64,000 bases of DNA from Gordonia phthalatica (GTDB lineage Bacteria > Actinomycetota > Actinomycetes > Mycobacteriales > Mycobacteriaceae): the NCBI RefSeq assembly GCF_001305675.1, contig NZ_CP011853.1, positions 3,038,001-3,102,000 on the forward strand, given 5' to 3'. The position numbers and the translations under genes are program-made. This document shows, in pieces, positions 25,313 through 32,744 of this stretch. Under the pieces are notes generated by a model, which saw only the letters and a program-made list of their open reading frames with translations, had not been told where the DNA came from and made no database searches. How positions within the stretch are numbered: the stretch's first letter is position 1; each line of letters starts with the position of its first letter.

Positions 25313-26191
25313 CTATCCCGCGAGGCGGTAACGGCCGTCGTCCGGCCCCACGGCGATGCCGCGGTCGACGAGTTCGTCGAGGTGCATGCGGATCATCGCG
25401 CGCTCGGCGGCTTCCGCATACCAGGGTGCCGTCTCGACGCGGTAGATGACGCCCCGCCCGATGAGCTCGTCGACCGTCTGCGATCCCGAGGCGAGCAGAT
25501 CGAGCAGCCGCCCTTCACGGGCGTCGAGTGCCGCGGCGTGTGCCGCGAGGTCGGCGAGGAACTCGTCGCGGGTGAAGTACGGCCCCTTGTGGTGGTACGA
25601 GGCGACGACGTCCGCCTCCACCTCGGTGACCGCTGCCAGCGTCGCTCGGATGTCGGCGAGGCTCGATCCGACGTCGCTGTACATGGGTCCGAAGGTCGAG
25701 AGGTCGACGTCGGCGATGTAGAAGACGCCGTCGGGTTCGATGAGGAATCCGCAGTGTCCCGCGGTGTGTCCGGGCAGCGGCACGGTCCGCACGCGAACGC
25801 CGTCGCCGACGTCGAAGACCGCGTCATCGTCGAACCGGTCGACATCCGGCAGCGGCTGCCACCCGAACTGTTCACGGAAGTCGGCCTCCCACTCCCCCTC
25901 CGGGATGCCGCCGGCGGCGCGGAAGTCGGCCCACGACTGGAGGGCGAACGCGTCACGGTGATGGATCGCCACCGACGACGCCCGCTGCACGGCGTCGACC
26001 GTGTGGTCCTCGTGATAGTGGCTCAGCAGGAGGAGGTCCGCAGGCGGCGCTTCGATCTCCAGCCCGGAGTCGAGCAGCACGACGGTGTTACCTGCGCGCA
26101 CGGTCAGCGGATTGCCGAACGGGACGCGACCGTCGTTCGGCCCCATCCACCGGGTGACGTGGGGGCCGAGGGCCAGCTGCGCTGTGGTCAT
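25313..26191 (-). CDS. Metallo-beta-lactamase-fold hydrolase
   Basis: 292 residues. The MBL metal motif is HYHEDH (58-63), with a later metal His in PLPGHTAGHCGFL and Asp in FYIADVDLS. The C-terminal third (FTRDEFLADLAAHAAALDAREGRLLDLLASGSQTVDELIGRG) is helical, as in MBL proteins with an added winged-helix-like tail. Substrate unknown; glyoxalase II-like or lactonase activity would be guesses. Confidence 0.88.
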   Translation of the reverse strand: MTTAQLALGPHVTRWMGPNDGRVPFGNPLTVRAGNTVVLLDSGLEIEAPPADLLLLSHYHEDHTVDAVQRASSVAIHHRDAFALQSWADFRAAGGIPEGEWEADFREQFGWQPLPDVDRFDDDAVFDVGDGVRVRTVPLPGHTAGHCGFLIEPDGVFYIADVDLSTFGPMYSDVGSSLADIRATLAAVTEVEADVVASYHHKGPYFTRDEFLADLAAHAAALDAREGRLLDLLASGSQTVDELIGRGVIYRVETAPWYAEAAERAMIRMHLDELVDRGIAVGPDDGRYRLAG

Positions 26192-26233
26192 GGGTCTATG
26201 ATGCCAACCCCGGAAACAGCACAGCCGGTTACC

Positions 26234-26396
26234 ATGACAGCTATGACGACGCAGGTCCTGGGCCTTCCCCGTCGATCATCGCGTGGCCCTGGCCGACGAC
26301 GAGTACGAGACGGCCGCGGAGGCGCACGGGGACGACGAGTTCCACGTGACCGACCCCGTGGACGTGCGGTTCACGCCGGCGTCCCTGATCGGCTGA
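26234..26396 (+). pseudogene. Remnant of a Uma2-family (DUF820) gene
   Basis: Between MBL and selB a start (MTAMTTQVLGLP) is followed, one frame later, by VDHRVALADDEYETAAEAHGDDEFHVTDPVDVRFTPASLIG and a stop at 26394-26396. This second stretch reads like the C-terminal strand pattern of Uma2 proteins (variable linker, then PxxVxxxPxxL). The bulk of the nuclease fold is missing, and the two pieces need a frame change to join. I read it as a deletion remnant; a chance resemblance is possible. Confidence 0.4.
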
Positions 26397-28190
26397 TCAG
26401 ACGCTGCCGCCTCGACGCACCACTTCGCGATGACCGGCGTCGATCCGTCGCGTCCAGCCGCGGCCGTCGAGGTGTTCCAGCAGCGGGATCGCCACACGAC
26501 GCGAGGTCCCCAACGCCTGCCGCGCCTGCGAGGTGGTGAACGGCTGCGGCAGTCGTGCGAGTTCCCGCATCGCCTGAGCGGGCGCCTTCGGCAGGAGAAC
26601 GAGCCCTTCGGCGAGCCGGATCAGCCGACCCGCGCGCTCGGCCGCGGCGAGTTCCCGGACACCCAGCCGGAGTGCGACGAGGTCGTCGGCCTCAGGCGCG
26701 ACGAACGGTGCGGCGGCGAGCCGTCGTTCCAGCTCTTCGACGGCGGCTTCCGCGGGCCCCAGGTCACCGCGATGCTCGGGGAGGAAGAGGCGCCCTCCTT
26801 CGGCGACGACCCCGGCGCCCTGAACAACGGCGGGCAGCAGGACCGCGGAGGGAAGTCCGAGCAGACCCTGCGCTGCGCCGTCGGTGAGTCCCGCCGACAG
26901 CGGATCCCGTTCGTGCAGGTCGACGACCGCTCCGCGTAGCGCCGCCTGCCAGCGGTGCAGCGTCTCGCTCGCCACCCACCAGTCGCCGATCACGTCGACG
27001 CCGTCGGGAACCTCGTCCGTCTCCAGTCCCGCCTCGGCGAGCCTGGCAAGCAGCACGGCGCCGCGGCGAGCGACCTCGGCGGCGGTCGCGTCGACGTGCT
27101 CCCCCAGTGCCCGCCCTCGTCGGACGCCGTCGCCCCGACGCTCCAGCGGCGGCGGATCGATGTCGAGGACCGTGACACCGCCGACGATCCGCCCGGCACC
27201 GGGATCACGGAGCACGAGGCGATCGTCGCGGCGCAGCGGGAGTTCCCGCGACAGCGTCAGCCGCAGATGGTGGTCGTCGAGTGCCCGCACGCGAACAGGG
27301 GTCGACGCGGTGCCGACGTGCACGGTCAGCCATGCGGGGACGTCGTTCTCGCCGATGTCGCGGCGGACGTCGACGAGCGCGGTGGTGGGCCACGCGCCGG
27401 TGTCGAGGAGGGCGTCGCCGCGGTGGATCTCGTCGTGCGCGATGCCGCGCAGGTTCACCGCGACCCGGCTGACCGGCTTCGCCCGGTCGGTGTCGCGACC
27501 GTGGCACTGCAGGCCGCGCACAACGACGGTGCGGAACCCGTCGCGGCCGAAGACGTTCAACTGATCGCCCACCGCGAAGCGGCCTGCGGCGAGCGTGCCG
27601 GTCACCACGGTGCCGGCACCGGTGATCGTGAACGAGCGGTCGATCCAGAGGCGGACGCGGCCGTCGTCGGGCACGATCGTCGCCGCAAGCACATCGTCGA
27701 GCGTCTGGCGGAGCTCGGTCAGCCCGGTGCCCGCAACCGCGGACACGGCGACGATCGGCGCGTTCGCGAGGCCGGTGTCGGCGAGCTCGGTCCGCACCTG
27801 CTCGGTGACCTCGGCGATGCGCTCGGGCGTCGCGCGATCGGCGCGGCTGATGACGACGACCCCGCTGCCGATGCCCCACGCCGCGAGGGCGTCGCGGTGG
27901 TCGGACGACTGCTGCCGCCAGCCCTCGTCGGCGGCGACCACGAAGCACACCGAGGGAGCCGGCCCGAGGCCGGCGAGCATGTTCGGCAGGAAGCGTTCGT
28001 GCCCCGGGACGTCGACGAACCCGACCTCCCGACCGGACGGCAAGACCGTCCACACGAAGCCGAGGTCGATGGTCAGTCCCCGCTGCCGCTCCTGTTCCCA
28101 CCGGTCGGGTTCCATGCCGGTCAAGGCTTTCACCAGGGTCGACTTGCCGTGGTCGACGTGCCCGGCGGTCGCGACGACATGCACGGTCAC
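26397..28190 (-). CDS. selB: Selenocysteine-specific elongation factor
   Basis: 597 residues from the GTG at 28190. SelB delivers Sec-tRNA to the ribosome at UGA codons marked by a SECIS hairpin. GTPase motifs: GHVDHGKST (10-18), the G3 motif in FVDVPGHERFL, and a degenerate ISRADRATPE in place of NKxD-type motifs; then EF-Tu-like beta-barrel domains, and a C-terminal region with winged-helix repeats (about 400-597: LARLPQPFTTSQARQALGTSRRVAIPLLEHLDGRGWTRRI) that bind the mRNA hairpin. The GTG start overlaps the selA stop (GTGA), so selA and selB are coupled. Confidence 0.95.
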   Translation of the reverse strand: MTVHVVATAGHVDHGKSTLVKALTGMEPDRWEQERQRGLTIDLGFVWTVLPSGREVGFVDVPGHERFLPNMLAGLGPAPSVCFVVAADEGWRQQSSDHRDALAAWGIGSGVVVISRADRATPERIAEVTEQVRTELADTGLANAPIVAVSAVAGTGLTELRQTLDDVLAATIVPDDGRVRLWIDRSFTITGAGTVVTGTLAAGRFAVGDQLNVFGRDGFRTVVVRGLQCHGRDTDRAKPVSRVAVNLRGIAHDEIHRGDALLDTGAWPTTALVDVRRDIGENDVPAWLTVHVGTASTPVRVRALDDHHLRLTLSRELPLRRDDRLVLRDPGAGRIVGGVTVLDIDPPPLERRGDGVRRGRALGEHVDATAAEVARRGAVLLARLAEAGLETDEVPDGVDVIGDWWVASETLHRWQAALRGAVVDLHERDPLSAGLTDGAAQGLLGLPSAVLLPAVVQGAGVVAEGGRLFLPEHRGDLGPAEAAVEELERRLAAAPFVAPEADDLVALRLGVRELAAAERAGRLIRLAEGLVLLPKAPAQAMRELARLPQPFTTSQARQALGTSRRVAIPLLEHLDGRGWTRRIDAGHREVVRRGGSV

Positions 28191-29503
28191 CGTGGCTCCA
28201 TGGCGGCGCGGACGGCGTCGGCGACGCACTGGTCGTCATTCTCGGGGATGCATCGGAGGTCGACGAGGGTGGCACCGTCGTGCACGCGCGCCAAGACGGC
28301 GGGGGTGCCGGTGCGCAGCGGGCACGCCGCGGATTCGGGGAGTCGGACGGCGAAGCCCGGCAGTGGGATGCCGGGCGCACCGCCTCCGCCGACGCGGCCG
28401 TCGTGCGCGACGAGTTCGCCGCCGACCGCGTCGGCGAGCGCCTCGGTCCGCTCCCGCAGCCGCTGCGGATCGGCGTGCAGCGACCGCATGACCGGCGCGA
28501 CGGGACCGGCGACGGTCGCCTCGAGTGCGGCCAGCGCCAGCTTGTCGATGCGGACGGCTCGGGCCAGCGGGTGCTTCGACAGGCGCTGAACGAGGTCGGC
28601 GCGACCGAGGATCACCCCGGCCTGTGGTCCGCCGAGCAGTTTGTCGCCGCTGGCGGTGGTGAGGTCGGCGCCCGCGCGCAGAGCGGTGGTGGCATCGGGT
28701 TCGTCGGGCAGCACCGGGTCGGGTGTCAGGAGTCCGCTGCCGAGGTCGACGACCAGCGGGATCCCGCGATCGCGACCGAGTCTCGCGAGCGCCGCCACGT
28801 CGACTCCGCTCGTGAAGCCGCTGACCCGGAAGTTGCTGGGATGCACCTTGAGCAGGCAGCCGGTGTCGGGTCCGACCGCGTCCGCGTAGTCGGCAAGATG
28901 GGTGCGGTTGGTGGTGCCGACCTCGCGCAGCCGGGCACCCGTCGACGCGATGAGGTCCGGCAGTCGGAAGCCCGCGCCGATCTCGATCAGTTCGCCGCGC
29001 GAGACGATCACCTCGCGTCCGGCGGCGAGCGCGGTGGTCGCCAGGACGAGGGCCGCCGCGCCGTTGTTGACGGCGAGCGCGTCCTCGGCGGCGGGGCAGG
29101 CCGTCAGCAGCGCGTCACGGGCGCCGACGCCGCGCTTGCTGCGGACTCCGGTGTCGAGGTCCATCTCGACGTCGACGTAGCCCGCCGCATCGACGATCGC
29201 TGCGATCGCGGCGTCACCGAGCGGCGCACGGCCGAGATTGGTGTGGACGACGACGCCGGTCGCGTTGAGGACCGACGTCTGCGTCGACGGTCCGGTCCGG
29301 GTCACCGCGTCGACGACTGCGGCGACGACATCGCCGGGAGCGAGCTCGCAGCGTCGTGCGCGGTCGGTGACCGCACGGATCCGCGCCGCGATGGTCGCCT
29401 CGGACAGTCGTTCCCGGGCCGCCACGACGTCGGGTAGCGCCAGCAGGGCGTCGGTCCGCGGGATCGATCGTCGCGGATCCACCTGCCCGGCACCCTGATT
29501 CAC
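28187..29503 (-). CDS. selA: L-seryl-tRNA(Sec) selenium transferase
   Basis: 438 residues, a PLP enzyme converting Ser-tRNA(Sec) to Sec-tRNA(Sec) using selenophosphate. The N-terminal tRNA-binding helices, VLNATGVVVHTNLGRAPLG (79-97), and the PLP Lys K288 in TTASGDKLLGGPQAG are clear. The GTG start follows GAGGAGCCGC. The gene begins 23 nt after the 3' end of the tRNA-Sec gene on the same strand, so tRNA, selA and selB are probably one transcript. Confidence 0.96.
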   Translation of the reverse strand: MNQGAGQVDPRRSIPRTDALLALPDVVAARERLSEATIAARIRAVTDRARRCELAPGDVVAAVVDAVTRTGPSTQTSVLNATGVVVHTNLGRAPLGDAAIAAIVDAAGYVDVEMDLDTGVRSKRGVGARDALLTACPAAEDALAVNNGAAALVLATTALAAGREVIVSRGELIEIGAGFRLPDLIASTGARLREVGTTNRTHLADYADAVGPDTGCLLKVHPSNFRVSGFTSGVDVAALARLGRDRGIPLVVDLGSGLLTPDPVLPDEPDATTALRAGADLTTASGDKLLGGPQAGVILGRADLVQRLSKHPLARAVRIDKLALAALEATVAGPVAPVMRSLHADPQRLRERTEALADAVGGELVAHDGRVGGGGAPGIPLPGFAVRLPESAACPLRTGTPAVLARVHDGATLVDLRCIPENDDQCVADAVRAAMEPR

Positions 29504-29526
29504 TGCGGCTCCTCATTGGGGGAAGT

Positions 29527-29622
29527 TGGCGGAGACGGACGGGAATCGAACCCGCCAGACCGAGGTACTCGATCTCACCGGTTTTGAAGACCGGGGAGCC
29601 CACCAGGTGCCCAGACGCCTCC
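29527..29622 (-). tRNA. selC: tRNA-Sec (anticodon UCA)
   Basis: On the minus strand the 96-nt sequence (CCA encoded at 29529-29527) opens with GGAGGCG, which pairs with CGTCTCC at the 3' end. The anticodon loop CTTCAAA sits on a CCGGT-type stem (ACCGGTTTTGAAGACCGG on the plus strand), giving anticodon UCA. The variable arm is long (GAGATCGAGTACCTC), and the T-loop GGTTCGATTCC is canonical. Length, long variable arm and UCA anticodon identify tRNA-Sec. It lies between divergent selD and selA. Confidence 0.96.
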
Positions 29623-29654
29623 GCTCACCAAGATAGCGGGCTAACCTCGGCCCT

Positions 29655-30659
29655 GTGACACAGGTGAAGCGACTGACCGATTACGCGCACGGCGGCGGAT
29701 GTTCGTGCAAGATCCCGGCGGGTGAGCTCGAGGACGCGGTCCGCGGGCTGATCGGCCAGACCTCCCCCGACGTGCTCGTCGGACTGGACGACGGCGACGA
29801 CGCGGCCGCGGTCCGGATCGCCGACGGCATGGCGGTCCTCTCGACCGCGGACTTCTTTCCGCCGGTGGTCGACGACCCCTACGCCTGGGGTGCCATCGCG
29901 GCGGCCAACGCGCTGTCGGACATCTATGCGATGGGCGGTCGACCGGTGGTCGCGATCAACCTGGTCGGTTGGCCGCGCGCCGAGTTGCCGATGGAGATGA
30001 TGACCGAGGTGCTGCGCGGCGGCCTGGATGTCGGCACCCGTGCAGGCTGCCCGGTGATCGGCGGTCACACCATCGACGATCCCGAACCCAAGTACGGCAT
30101 GGCGGTCACCGGCATCGCCGACCCGAATCGGCTGCTGCGCAACGACGCCGCCGAGCCCGGGCTGCCGTTGACGCTGACCAAGCCGATCGGCGTGGGCCTG
30201 CTCAACAACCGTCACAAGGTGACGGGCGAACGGTTCGAGGCGGCGATCGCGTCCATGACTGCGCTCAACCGGGACGCCGCAGACGCCGCCCTCGCCAACG
30301 GGGTGCGCGCCGCGACCGATGTCACCGGATTCGGTCTGCTGGGCCACCTGTTCAAACTGTGCCGTGCGTCCGGTGTGAGTGCGGTGCTCGACGCGGCGGC
30401 GGTCCCGGAGATCGACGGCGCCCGCGACACCCTGAACGACGGCTACATCCCGGGCGGCACCCGTCGGAACCTCGACTGGGTGCGCCCGCACCTGACCGCA
30501 GGACCTGGGGTGAGCGAGAACGATTTGCTGATGCTGGCCGACGCCCAGACCTCGGGTGGTCTGCTGGTGGTCGGCGAAGTGCCGGGCTATCCGGTGATCG
30601 GCCACACGGTGGCGCTCGATCCCGCGAGCGGCGGTCGTCCGGGCATCACAGTCCGGTGA
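29655..30659 (+). CDS. selD: Selenide, water dikinase (selenophosphate synthetase)
   Basis: 334 residues, making selenophosphate from selenide and ATP. The active-site segment is GGGCSCKIP, with C16 (TGT, not TGA) and K19, so this is the Cys form and not itself a selenoprotein. AIRS-like domains follow (DDAAAVRI, TADFFPPVVDDPYAWG, ATDVTGFGLLGHL). The start is GTG, with a possible -10 TAACCT (29642-29647) seven bases ahead, suggesting a leaderless message. Divergent from tRNA-Sec by only 32 bp; its last 14 nt overlap the convergent fdh membrane-subunit gene. Confidence 0.96.
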   Translation: MTQVKRLTDYAHGGGCSCKIPAGELEDAVRGLIGQTSPDVLVGLDDGDDAAAVRIADGMAVLSTADFFPPVVDDPYAWGAIAAANALSDIYAMGGRPVVAINLVGWPRAELPMEMMTEVLRGGLDVGTRAGCPVIGGHTIDDPEPKYGMAVTGIADPNRLLRNDAAEPGLPLTLTKPIGVGLLNNRHKVTGERFEAAIASMTALNRDAADAALANGVRAATDVTGFGLLGHLFKLCRASGVSAVLDAAAVPEIDGARDTLNDGYIPGGTRRNLDWVRPHLTAGPGVSENDLLMLADAQTSGGLLVVGEVPGYPVIGHTVALDPASGGRPGITVR

Positions 30660-31749
30660 TCGAGTCGTCGATGATTCCCGCCGCTCGACGCTCGGCGAGC
30701 CTGCGCTTCTGCGGTTCGATGGTGTAGCGGGGGTCCTGCGCCGAGTTCATCCCCGCGTGGAAGACGCCGAAGCGGGTGCATGTGGAGGCTGCGACGAGCG
30801 TCGCACCGGACAGGGCCGCGATCAGGCGATTGCGGCGACCCGCCCGACCTCCGCTGACCAGAGCGCCGAGGCCGCCGACGACGGCGAGCCCCTCGGCCCA
30901 CCGCATCAGGGTGCCGGGCAGCCCGTCGTGCAGCGGTTCCACGGCCACCGGGTCCATCCGCGACTCCATGATCCGGGTGGCGGCGACGTCGCCGATCACG
31001 CCGAGCACCGCGAGGTTGCGTGCCGGCCCCGCCTCCGCGGCGGGGGTGGTGACCAGCGCGAGGCCGCCGGCCGCGAGGCTAGCCGAGCTGACGAAGACGA
31101 ACGGCAGGTCGCGATGCATGTCGTGCCAGGTGGGCATCGCGGTGTCACCGAGGAGGATCGCGGTGTACGCGGCGAGCGGGGCGCCGAACACCGCGCCGCC
31201 CAGACCCGCAGGCGCTTCGACGGCGCGCAGCACCGGGCGCAGCGGACCGAGCGGAAGTCGTTCGCCGAGAAGACGGTCCACCTCTCCCGCCGCGGCGACG
31301 CCGATCATGCCGCTGTAGCCCATGAGGATCCACGAGCCGACGCTCATCGGTGAGGTGACCTTGAACGTCCGCATCATGTGCAGGAAGCGTTCGGGGCGGC
31401 CGAGGTCGGCCACGAGTGCGAGCGCCCCGGCTCCGGCGGCGCCGAGTCCCGCGAGTCGTGCGTTGCGGCGCAGCCGCATGCGCCCGGTCAGCTGGGCGCC
31501 GGCGGCGAGCACCCCGGAGCCGCCCGCGATGCCGCCGAGGACCAGGTACGCGGCGATCTCCTTCTCCCACGGCGGGGCCTTGACGACCGGGTGGCCGTAG
31601 TAGCCGCGGGAGTCGAGGTGCTCCACCTGCGCCTGCGGCACCATGAGGTCGTCGCCGCCGCGGCCGCGTCCACCGCGCCGCTTGCCCTTGCCGCCACGCC
31701 TGCGTTCGGGGCGCGGCGGTCGGAACTGGTCGAAGTCCGAGCTCGTCAC
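30646..31749 (-). CDS. Formate dehydrogenase membrane subunit, NrfD/PsrC family
   Basis: 367 residues from the GTG at 31749, which overlaps the fdhB-like stop (GTGA). The first about 60 residues are basic and disordered (RPERRRGGKGKRRGGRGRGG), followed by eight or so hydrophobic helices beginning WEKEIAAYLVLGGIAGGSGVLAAGAQL and including GSWILMGYSGMIGVAAAGE, the NrfD/PsrC quinone-interacting type rather than a haem-binding FdnI. The C-terminus is FGVFHAGMNSAQDPRYTIEPQ. It is the third gene of the fdh operon and should pass electrons to the quinone pool. Confidence 0.88.
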   Translation of the reverse strand: MTSSDFDQFRPPRPERRRGGKGKRRGGRGRGGDDLMVPQAQVEHLDSRGYYGHPVVKAPPWEKEIAAYLVLGGIAGGSGVLAAGAQLTGRMRLRRNARLAGLGAAGAGALALVADLGRPERFLHMMRTFKVTSPMSVGSWILMGYSGMIGVAAAGEVDRLLGERLPLGPLRPVLRAVEAPAGLGGAVFGAPLAAYTAILLGDTAMPTWHDMHRDLPFVFVSSASLAAGGLALVTTPAAEAGPARNLAVLGVIGDVAATRIMESRMDPVAVEPLHDGLPGTLMRWAEGLAVVGGLGALVSGGRAGRRNRLIAALSGATLVAASTCTRFGVFHAGMNSAQDPRYTIEPQKRRLAERRAAGIIDDSITGL

Positions 31750-32744
31750 CGGCGGCCTCCGCGTCCACCGAGGAACGACACCGCCGTGGCGGCCAGCATG
31801 CCCGCCACGGCGACGCCGGCCCGGCGGTACATGGTCGGCAGGTCCGCGGTCGGCACCCGCGGATCCGGCGGCAGCCCGTACACCTCGGGCTCGTCGAGCA
31901 GCAGGAACACCGATCCGGTACCGCCGACGCCGTCGTTCGGGTTGGCGCCGTACAGGCGCGCCTCGGTCATGCCGCGGGCGTGCAGATCGGCGACGCGCTC
32001 GTGGGCTTTGGCGACCATGTCCTCGCGGGTGCCGAAGCGGATCGATTCGGTGGGGCAGGTCTGCGCGCAGGCCGGGGTCTGTCCGTCTTTCAGGCGGTCG
32101 TAGCAGAGGGTGCATTTCTGGGCGACGCCGTGGTTCGGGATCTCCGGCTGCTCACCCTTGCGTTCGCCGGTGCGCGTGGTGGGTGCGACGGTGCCGTCGC
32201 TGCGACGTTCGACGACGCCGAACGGGCAGCCCGCCACGCAGTTGCCGCAGCCGTTGCAGATGTCGTCCTGCACCACCACGGTCCCGAACTCGGTGCGGAT
32301 CATCGCGCCGGTCGGGCACACGTCCAGGCAGCCCGCGTGGGTGCAGTGCTTGCAGACGTCTGACGACATGAGCCACCGGAACTCCGGGGTGTCGGGCGGG
32401 GTCAGATCGGGTGCCTCATCGGTGTCGTCGTCGCGCCAGGTCGGCATGCCGAGCGAGACCAGGGCGGCGCCGGTCTCCCGTGCCTGTTCGATGCGGTCCT
32501 CGTCCTGCTCGATGAACGCGACGTGCCGCCAGGTGCTGGCGCCGAGGGACACCGAGTTGTCGTACGACATGCCGGTGAACTCGAGGTCGCCGTCGCGTGG
32601 ATTGTGGTTCCACTCCTTGCACGCCACCTCGCAGGCCTTGCAACCGATGCAGACCGACGTGTCGGTGAAGAATCCACGCCGGTCCTCGTGGATGTGCCAC
32701 GCGGCGTCCGCGCTCGGATCGCTCGGTCCGGTCAGCTGCCCCAT
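31746..32744 (-). CDS. fdhB: Formate dehydrogenase iron-sulfur subunit
   Basis: 332 residues with four ferredoxin-type 4Fe-4S motifs: VCIGCKACEVACKEWN, CKHCTHAGCLDVCPTG, CNGCGNCVAGCPFG and CTLCYDRLKDGQTPACAQTCPT, as in FdnH/FdoH. A C-terminal hydrophobic helix (MYRRAGVAVAGMLAATAVSFLGG) probably anchors it at the membrane. The ATG at 32744 shares a base with the fdhA stop (TGATG); upstream in-frame codons lie inside fdhA and are not used. Confidence 0.93.
   Translation of the reverse strand: MGQLTGPSDPSADAAWHIHEDRRGFFTDTSVCIGCKACEVACKEWNHNPRDGDLEFTGMSYDNSVSLGASTWRHVAFIEQDEDRIEQARETGAALVSLGMPTWRDDDTDEAPDLTPPDTPEFRWLMSSDVCKHCTHAGCLDVCPTGAMIRTEFGTVVVQDDICNGCGNCVAGCPFGVVERRSDGTVAPTTRTGERKGEQPEIPNHGVAQKCTLCYDRLKDGQTPACAQTCPTESIRFGTREDMVAKAHERVADLHARGMTEARLYGANPNDGVGGTGSVFLLLDEPEVYGLPPDPRVPTADLPTMYRRAGVAVAGMLAATAVSFLGGRGGRR

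Noticed and set aside
29699..29710. Selenocysteine in SelD
   Set aside because: The active-site codons are TGT TCG TGC; no TGA is present.
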